64,000 nt of DNA from Cryptomeria japonica (lineage: Eukaryota; Streptophyta; Pinopsida; Cupressales; Cupressaceae): the NCBI RefSeq assembly GCF_030272615.1, contig NC_081412.1, positions 548,112,488 through 548,176,487 of the forward strand, read 5' to 3'. The translations under genes and the position numbers were made by a program. This document shows, piece by piece, positions 57,109-64,000 of this stretch (positions within the stretch are counted from its first letter, which is position 1; every line of letters starts with the position of its first letter). The notes under the pieces are model-generated. The model was not told where the DNA came from. It made no database searches and worked only from the letters and a program-made list of their open reading frames with translations.

Positions 57109-58764
57109 TGTGTGGGGGAAAAAGCGAGACTAGGTCAACATACCCTAATCCTACTCTTTGACACACATTACAGAATACGAAAGAGCCTAGAGATATCGCA
57201 CAATTGGCTACTTCTTTTGGTGAAAGAGAGAGCCACGGGATATCTATTAGGATTCCTATTCCCTTGTTGAAATTATAAGATCAAGTAATGCAAGTTCAAA
57301 CCCTAATCCCAAAATGCAAGTATGAACCAATAACAAGATTGCAGAATTGAGATTAAACAATGAACAACTGTAAATGTAAGGATAAAATAAGAATGCAGAT
57401 ATGTACCCAGAGTCAAAATCGGACTGAAAATATTCAGGACGGGGGTGCGGGCGCCACTGTCCTGAAAACTGCACCGGAAACCACTGTTCTGCACTCTGAA
57501 ACACTGTCTGGAAACTGTCTGCAAACTGTCTGTCCGGAGGACCAGGGCGCCCAACGCCTCTGTCCCAGGGACCAGGGCACCCAGTGCCCCTATCCTGGTA
57601 GGACCAGGGTGCCCAGCACCCCTGTCCTGGTCTCCTGCTCTACAATTTCACACAGAGTGCTGTCCCAACTTTCTCTCTCCGGATCTGTATCCTGCGGCAT
57701 CGTCCGAATCCCGAAACCTGCAATAATATCTGAAAAGGGGGAGGGGCGGCTATATAGCGTTTTGCCTTAGTCAAACCCCCACTTCGGTGATTTCCACCTC
57801 CACGAATAGCCAAGTTGTTTTGTAAAATGTATTGTGTGTGCAGACCTAGTGTGTGTGCAAGGTCCAAAAATGCAAGAAAGCAAACTAGAGCAACCTAGAA
57901 AGTAAACCCTAATTGCTTGTAGATGATAATGCAAATGCTCTAAATCAAGATGCAATGTGATCTAAAGCATGAATAAATGATGTATCAAAGCTTATGCAAA
58001 GACATGAAAACAATACGAAATCATACCCAACCCTCAAGGGAGGAGTACAAGCCAATCTTCAGTCGGTAATCTCCTATTGTTCTTCAATGTCTTCCAAGCC
58101 CTAAGTGGATGAATGAATTGGATAGATGCTTGATAGAATGATGTTGAATGTTGTTGAAGTCCTCAAAGATCTGCTCTTTCGCTGCATATGAAGTTCCTCC
58201 AAACAAAAATCCGATCCTTTCAAATGAGGAAATAGAGCTTTTATGTATGAAACCCTAGGTCATAAATTCGTATTTTGGCCGACCTAGAGATTGAATATCC
58301 CGCCAATTTCTTGGGGTTAAGCTTTATTTTATGATTGGATCGCACTCCTAAAATTTTGGGAAAAATGTCCGGGACCATGTGCACCGGGCGCCACGGTCCC
58401 GACGACTTTTCACCAAATTTTCAGGGCCGTCGGATATGATGATTTTAGAGAGAATCCCGAAGTTACAGGTGATTTCGAGATGTTTTGACCCTGAAACCAA
58501 GCCCCCAAGTTCGGAATAGGACTTAATTAGGGTTTTTGATTAAGTGATGTATTGAAGGAATAAAATGCGAAGGGCGCGCTTTAGTGAAAGGGCCCAACTT
58601 TGTGATGTAGAGAATGATGAAATGGAACCTTAGACCTAATTAATTTGATTAATTAAGTGCTTAAGGAGAAATGCAATGCAGAATGCCAAATGCACTAAGG
58701 CGGGTGCTAAACTAGGTGTGAAATTGTACCACCCTAGCGAGTGCGTACAATTTACGACACTACA
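57109..58764 (-). repeat. Gypsy-2 5' LTR (1656 bp)
   Basis: Starts TGTGTGGGGG and ends CACTACA on plus. A TATATAG box lies at 57751-57757. An extra G/C-rich unit (about 57590-57625) distinguishes it from the 3' LTR. Confidence 0.96.
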
Positions 58765-58769
58765 GACAT
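58765..58769. repeat. Target site duplication (GACAT), right copy
   Basis: Exact copy of 45954-45958 next to the LTR end. Confidence 0.95.
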
Positions 58770-59600
58770 ATTGGTCAAGTCATACAATAGAGAAGACCAT
58801 ATAGGAATACTAGAAAAGATCTTTGACAGGTTAGAAAAGTATAAGCTACGAATCAATCCCAAGAAATGTGCCTTTGGTGTTACTTTAGGCAAGCTATTAG
58901 GACACATTGTTTTAACTAGAGGTATCGAAGTAGATCCAACTAAGGTAAAAGAAATCATGGAAATGGCATCTCCCCGAAATATCAGTCAACTAAGATCACT
59001 CCAAGGAAAACTACAGCCAATTAGACGATTTGTTGCTCAACTAGCAGATAAATACCAACCATTTACTCATCTATTGCATAAAAATGTTAATTTTAGGTGG
59101 GACCATCAATGTGAGGACGCATTCAACAAGATCAAGGCCCATCTCATGCAACCACCCGTCCTAATGTCATCAATTCCAGGAAAGCCATTGTTACTCTATG
59201 TATCAACCACCAAAGTATCATTAGGAATTCTGTTTGTACAACAGGACAATGAAGGAAAAGAACGAGCTATCTACTAGATCAACAGAACATTAGTATGCTA
59301 TAAGATCAACTATTCACCAACAAAAAAGCATGCTTGGAGGTAGTTTTTGCTTCTAAAAAATTAAGACACTATCTACTATCTCACTCCATCAAGTTGATTG
59401 CTAAAATCGATCCATTGAAGTATTTTCTCAGCAAGATAACTTTAACAGGACAACTAGCAAAATGTATTATGATTCTAAGCGAGTTTGATATTGAGTATGT
59501 TGATAGAAAAGCTACAAAGGGACAAGTCATTGCAGACCAACTAGCAGAGGCATCGCTTCAAGATGATCATCCTTTATAGATTGAGTTTCTTGATGCTGAT
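58770..59600 (+). pseudogene. Gypsy-1B RT second part and first RNase H
   Basis: Resumes directly after the GACAT copy with LVKSYNREDH, then LRINPKKCAFGV, GIEVDPTKV, QLRSLQGKLQPIRRF and FRWDHQCEDAFNKIK, the RT thumb and connection. The degenerate RT-linked RNase H follows (LEVVFASKKLRHYLL, KYFLSKITLTGQLAK). A TAG at 59275 and a frameshift near 59330 break it. Confidence 0.9.
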
Positions 59601-60150
59601 ATCTTAATGGTCACCACAAAAACATGGCAATTATACTTTGATGGTTCATATACATAGCATGGATTAGGAGCAAGCATTCTATTCATCACACCACAAGGTC
59701 ATACAATTCCAAAAGCGTACAAATTAAGCTTTTCATGCACCAATAACATAGTAGAATATGAAGCTTTAGTTACAGGTATCAACATGGCTATAGAATGAAA
59801 CATTACACAACTTCAGTTCTTTGGAGACTCTCAACTTGTCATCAATCAAATCAATGACGATTATCAAACAAAGGATGAAAAGCTAATGCCTTATAAGAAG
59901 ATGGTTGATGAGGTCAAGAAATACTTTGTTGAAATAAATTTTCAGTAGATTCCAAGGAATGGCAACAAAGCAACAGATTCCATGGCAACACTTGCTTCTC
60001 TACTTCAAACACAGGAAAATCAAGAGCGTTACGAATTCTTGGTGGAAGAGTTGTTTTACCTTGCTCATAATTGTCTTGATTCCCAAATTATCTGTCACCT
60101 TGTTGGGCATGATTCCTCCCACTATGGCCAAACTTATACATACCTGAAAG
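59601..60150 (+). pseudogene. Gypsy-1B second (archaeal-type) RNase H
   Basis: WQLYFDGSYT, GASILFITPQGHTIPKAYKL, SCTNNIVEYEALVTGI and FGDSQLVINQIN, then RNGNKATDSMATLASL. This is the extra RNase H of Tat/Ogre elements and retains D, E and D catalytic positions. TAG and TGA codons near 59656, 59798 and 59946 interrupt it. Confidence 0.88.
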
Positions 60151-61314
60151 ATAATATCCTCCCTCCTAACCTATCAAAGAACCAAAAGAGAAACTTTATT
60201 CACCAATCCTCCCATTATAATCTTGTCATGGATACCCTTTTTAAATGAGGTCTGGATAGTACTCTTTAAGATGTCTCGAACAAGAAGAATTTGAGAAGGC
60301 CTTAAATGAAGTCCATAACGACATCTGTGGCACTCATTCAAGTGGTCTTACCCTTTAAAAAAAATCATACGCTTGGGCTATTATTGGCCTACTATGGAAC
60401 GAGATTCTTTTCAAATAGCTAAAACATGCAAACAATGTTAGATCCATGGAAATTTGATTCATGCACCAACACAAGAACTTCATGCTTTGGCAACATCTTG
60501 GCCTTTCTGTCAATGGGGTCTTGATCTAGTAGGAAAGATAAATCCTTCTTCATCCAATGGTCACAAATTCATCCTTGTAGCTACAAAATATTTCACAAAA
60601 TGGATTGAGGCAGTACCTCTCATCAATATCATAGGAAAACAAATTGCTGCATTTATCTTGAACTACATCATTTGTCACTACGACATACCCATGACCATTA
60701 TCACTGATAATGGGCGAGCGTTCAAGAATCAGGATGTACAAGAACTATGTGAGAAATTCAAGATCCAACACATATTTTCAACACCCTACTATCCACAAGG
60801 GAATGGGCAAGTATAAGCATGAAGCAAAACTATTTTGAAAATCCTCAAAAAGACAGTGAATAATGCTGGAAGAGATTGGCATATTCAATTGAACCCTTCT
60901 TTATGGGCCTACCTTACCAGTATCCACACACCAACATGTGCCACACCTTTCTCTCTTGTCTATGGTTCAGAAGAAATACTGCCAATAGAAGTAGAGATAC
61001 CTTATCTACGAGTATCAAATAAAGGGCTTATCCCAGATGAAGAACAACGAGTATCTAGAATGCAAGAGTTATAATTGATTCATGAATGAAGATAAAATGC
61101 CTTCGATCATTTAAAGGTATATCAACAAAGAATGTGCCACAGTTATAATCACGAGGTCAAACCAAGAGCATTTCAAGTTGGGGAATTAGTACTAAAGGAA
61201 AATCCACGCAAGCAGGCAGATCGAGAAAGGAAAGGGAAGTTTGAACCAAACTGGTTAGGTCTGTTTGTGGTCACAATAGTATTTGGGTCAGGAGCATATC
61301 AGCTATCAACATAG
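60151..61314 (+). pseudogene. Gypsy-1B integrase
   Basis: Zinc finger remnants (SGLTL..., TCKQC-like near 60420-60450) lead to a core with WGLDLVGKI (first Asp), ITDNGRAFKN (second Asp) and PYYPQGNGQV. The glutamate that should follow lies after a stop at 60814. The C-terminus has NAGRDWHIQL, TPFSLVYGSEEILPIEVEIP and VGELVLKENPR...KFEPNWLGLF. Stops at 60814, 61072 and 61087 break it. Confidence 0.9.
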
Positions 61315-62989
61315 GATGGGGATCAACTCAAAGAACCCATCAATAGCATGCATCTGAAGAAGTTTTATGTGTGAAAAAGTAGAAAAGTCCCAAAACAGTG
61401 AAAAAACAGTGAAAATATAAAAATAAGAAAAAAAAAAATCAAATATGAGAAAAAGTGCAATAAAAACAGATGGTGAAAACTTGGCAAACATGAGCTATTT
61501 GTCTGCTAGCTCTTCCATCTATTGGTTCATGCATCCTTCTTCTTGCATTCATTTTCCATCAGCGTTGTTCATATCCATAATAAGAACCTTTGTTCATACG
61601 TGGGCATTGCAGGTGATTTCTCACCATGGTTTGGATCATTGGGTATATCATAATGACTTTGTTTCTAGGCTTGGGCGAAAAATCCCGCACCTAGTTGGGG
61701 GCAACATTTTCGATCATTTTGGGCTTCATCAAACAAGAAGAACAATAGTTAGACAACTCTTGTCAAGCAGAAACTAAGACACATCCAACATTGAACATAA
61801 GATCAAATTTTCAATCATCAAACTATCACATGTCAATCTAAGCATATCACACACTTTTCAATGGATGATGTCTTTTGGATAATGATTTTAACATGATTGT
61901 TCAACTTTTCTATCTTGATTTTCACTATCATGATTTTCGAGTGACTCCATGATGTCTCTGTCTAGAGGAACACGTAAGGAACATGATATTTTTCTTGTCC
62001 GTTTTTATAAATTAATCATCAATATATGCAAGTTTGTCTCAGGACATGATCATCGAAGTATCATCGAAGACATTTCCAATTTGCATATAGAAATGGTTAA
62101 TGCTGTCTATTTTATGCAAGCAACACTGAGGTCATCTTGGTTCAATTATACCTCAATGCTTGTGCTAACTTGCAATATCAAAATACAGGAAAGGAGTGCT
62201 CAGGTCATCATGGTTTAATTATACCATTAATGTTTGCACTTACTTCCCACATTTTAAAAGCAAAAGCTCAATGATGACAAACCGCAATAGCCTAGTGACT
62301 GGTCTGATCGTAGCTTTGCATTTCATTCGTGCATGGGATACCACAAACTCATCTTATCAAAGGTTAAATCTATCACAGGAATCATCAAAGCATCATCATA
62401 GGTATATACACAATCAGACTGATGACTCATCTCTCTCCAGATATTGTCGACCCAGTGAAAATCTTATGTTACCCCCTTAACATGACCAACATTAGCATAT
62501 CTGAATCTTCCTACAACCTGATATCAACAAAATGTCAGTTCTTTATCCAATCAACCTTCTCAATTCTATCAATCGATCACATCTAAATATATTCTATCAT
62601 GTCCTATACAGGATATATCGTTCTTGAAACTAGACACTTTGCTTATCTTTGTCTTATACAAGAGGCATCATTCCTAAAACCAGACTAAATATCGATCTTA
62701 TCAATCTAATCAATCAAGCTTTATCAATCATCACATTGAGAACTGCATCACCATGATCAAAGAACTTGCACTTTCATCAACCATGGTTGCAGAAATCAAA
62801 TCATTTCTAATCAGGAAATCAATTTCGCAACAATTCAAACACTCCAAAAGTCAATTATCTCAATTCATCTCCCGAGGGGAAATCATCATACCGCAATTTA
62901 TCAATCAATGTCTGGGGCATCCTATCAGAACAATATCATCATCAAAATGAGATTATTCTTTGAGTCAATGCGTCATCACACCTCGCTTC
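61315..62989 (+). other. Gypsy-1B 3' untranslated region
   Basis: No coding motif. It shares with the Gypsy-1A 3' UTR an ordered set of phrases, including AGGATATATCGTTC (62610-62623) and gtcttatacaagaggcatcattcc (62652-62675). Direct repeats around caatgcttgtgctaact (62154 and 62227) occur. Confidence 0.75.
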
Positions 62990-63003
62990 AAAGAGGGGCA
63001 AAA
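62990..63003 (+). promoter_or_regulatory. Polypurine tract of Gypsy-1B
   Basis: AAAGAGGGGCAAAA directly before the TGTCTACACC start of the 3' LTR, the same as the Gypsy-1A tract. Confidence 0.9.
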
Positions 63004-64000
63004 TGTCTACACCTAAAAATGATCTGAAGATAATTAATTGAATAAGCAATTATTTAATTTATCCCCCTTCCTAATTTAATTGAATTCATTAGCAATTTGA
63101 TTAAATTCTTCCTTTCATCTACTTATTAATAAATCTAAGGATTTATTTAATAGGTTCATTTCAATGATCCCCTTTGATTAATTAATTCAAATTAATTAAT
63201 CTTCCCCCCATTTAAATCAATTCTTCTAATCCCCTAATTAATTAAAACAAATCAATTTTTGAGTTGTTGAAAATTAATTAGTCTTTTCCTATTATTTGAA
63301 TTTTTAAATTCAAATTACCCACACACCTCCTAACTTCTAACCACCTAACCTAACCCATTCCACCTAGCCTTGGGTTTAACTAACCCTATCCTATCTTGCA
63401 CATCCTAACCTCCGTATCCTAACCTCATATGGTGTGGATATTCTCCCCTTGAGACACATGACACTTTGGCCACATGTCTTCTCTCTTGGACTCTTTACCT
63501 CTTATGAGAAAGGCTCCTTGACACTTCTCACCATAGAGATGACAAGTGTCCCTTCCTCCAATATCTTTTCCAACCTCCTCCAATTTCACCCTTGATATCT
63601 TCAGATTCAATCTTGACCGCTGATTCCTGCCACCTCACCCTTGCCCTTGGAAATCCTATAAATATCCCCCATTTTGGAGCACAAAAGATCCCATCTCATA
63701 TCAATTTAGGCATTGTTACTATAGGCATATCCATTCTAGAATATCATTTGAGCATTATTTTTATAGGCAATTGCATCTTAGAACTAGTTTAATTTGATCA
63801 TTTTCTAGCATAATTGTTGAATCATGTAGCTTAATCATGCATATCATTAGCTTAATTAGACTCTTGGATCAATCTAGCATAATCAATCTCATCTAGCTTG
63901 CATATCATTATCATTTCAAATCCTCCATCTAGATGTAGTCAAGTCACTGGGATTGCTTATCCAGATCTGAGAGAAAATCCACACTCGCATCTCTTAGGAG
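63004..64000 (+). repeat. Gypsy-1B 3' LTR, cut by the window end
   Basis: Matches 26930-28000 throughout, with the TATA box at about 63657-63664. Comparison with the 5' LTR predicts that about 100 bp lie beyond the window, so the right target duplication cannot be checked. Confidence 0.93.

Larger units (their letters stand above)
45959..58764 (-). mobile_element. Gypsy-2: Tat-like LTR retrotransposon with antisense PMD gene
   Basis: A 12.8-kb element on the minus strand with TG...CA LTRs of 1624 and 1656 bp and a perfect GACAT duplication. Minus-strand order: 5' LTR (57109-58764), primer binding site, one long open polyprotein frame (56938-51677), integrase end after a nonsense codon, a non-coding stretch, an antisense spliced gene (48170-50736 on plus), polypurine tract and 3' LTR. 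The element lacks a gag core. Near-identical LTRs and the long ORF indicate a young insertion. Confidence 0.95.
26930..64000 (+). mobile_element. Gypsy-1B: Tat-like LTR retrotransposon with two nested insertions
   Basis: The 5' LTR begins at 26930 and the 3' LTR at 63004, running past the window end. Between them on the plus strand are the primer binding site, leader, gag, protease, linker, RT, two RNase H domains, integrase, 3' UTR and polypurine tract. The leader is interrupted by a DNA transposon (28403-39585) and the RT by Gypsy-2 (45959-58764). Without these it would be about 13 kb. All coding parts carry stops, so it is dead. Its proteins and LTRs match Gypsy-1A. Confidence 0.92.

Overview
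The window looks like intergenic DNA from a large plant nuclear genome. It is AT-rich and built almost entirely of nested transposable elements. I found no credible host protein-coding gene, no rRNA or tRNA gene and no CRISPR array. The elements are plant types: Tat/Ogre-like Ty3/gypsy retrotransposons carrying an extra RNase H, a plant L1-type LINE, and a retroelement carrying a plant mobile domain (PMD) gene. A conifer or other large-genome seed plant is my best guess; this is inference.

Layout. (1) 0.6-14.2 kb: a decayed LINE ORF2 (endonuclease, zf-RVT, RNase H) split inside its RNase H by Gypsy-1A (3262-14042, minus strand). The insertion has a perfect 5-bp target duplication (CATAT). Gypsy-1A keeps protease, part of the second RNase H and integrase, but has lost the gag core and all of the reverse transcriptase. 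Its leader holds four blocks of a 21-bp minisatellite. (2) 14.2-26.9 kb: mostly unrecognised sequence with LTR debris, a 41-bp-period degenerate array (17.6-18.5 kb), a 143-bp tandem duplication and a LINE ORF1 (DUF4283 plus zinc knuckle) pseudogene. (3) 26.93 kb to beyond the end: Gypsy-1B, a fuller member of the same family on the plus strand, whose 3' LTR runs off the window. Two later insertions expand it to about 37 kb.

Insertion I (28403-39585) is an 11.2-kb DNA transposon. It has 18-bp perfect terminal inverted repeats, subterminal GCGTACGC-type repeats, a transposase-like gene of a family I cannot name, and a second multi-exon gene on the opposite strand. Insertion II is Gypsy-2 (45959-58764, minus strand). 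It has 1.6-kb LTRs and a 5-bp GACAT target duplication, and it cuts the YVDD-box region of the Gypsy-1B reverse transcriptase. It encodes an uninterrupted 1753-residue protease-RT-RNase H-RNase H-integrase protein with no recognisable gag domain, plus an antisense, spliced PMD gene.

Order of events as read from nesting: the LINE predates Gypsy-1A, and Gypsy-1B predates both the DNA transposon and Gypsy-2. Gypsy-2 looks youngest (near-identical LTRs, long intact ORF). The most noteworthy objects are the DNA transposon and the gag-less Gypsy-2 with its antisense PMD gene.
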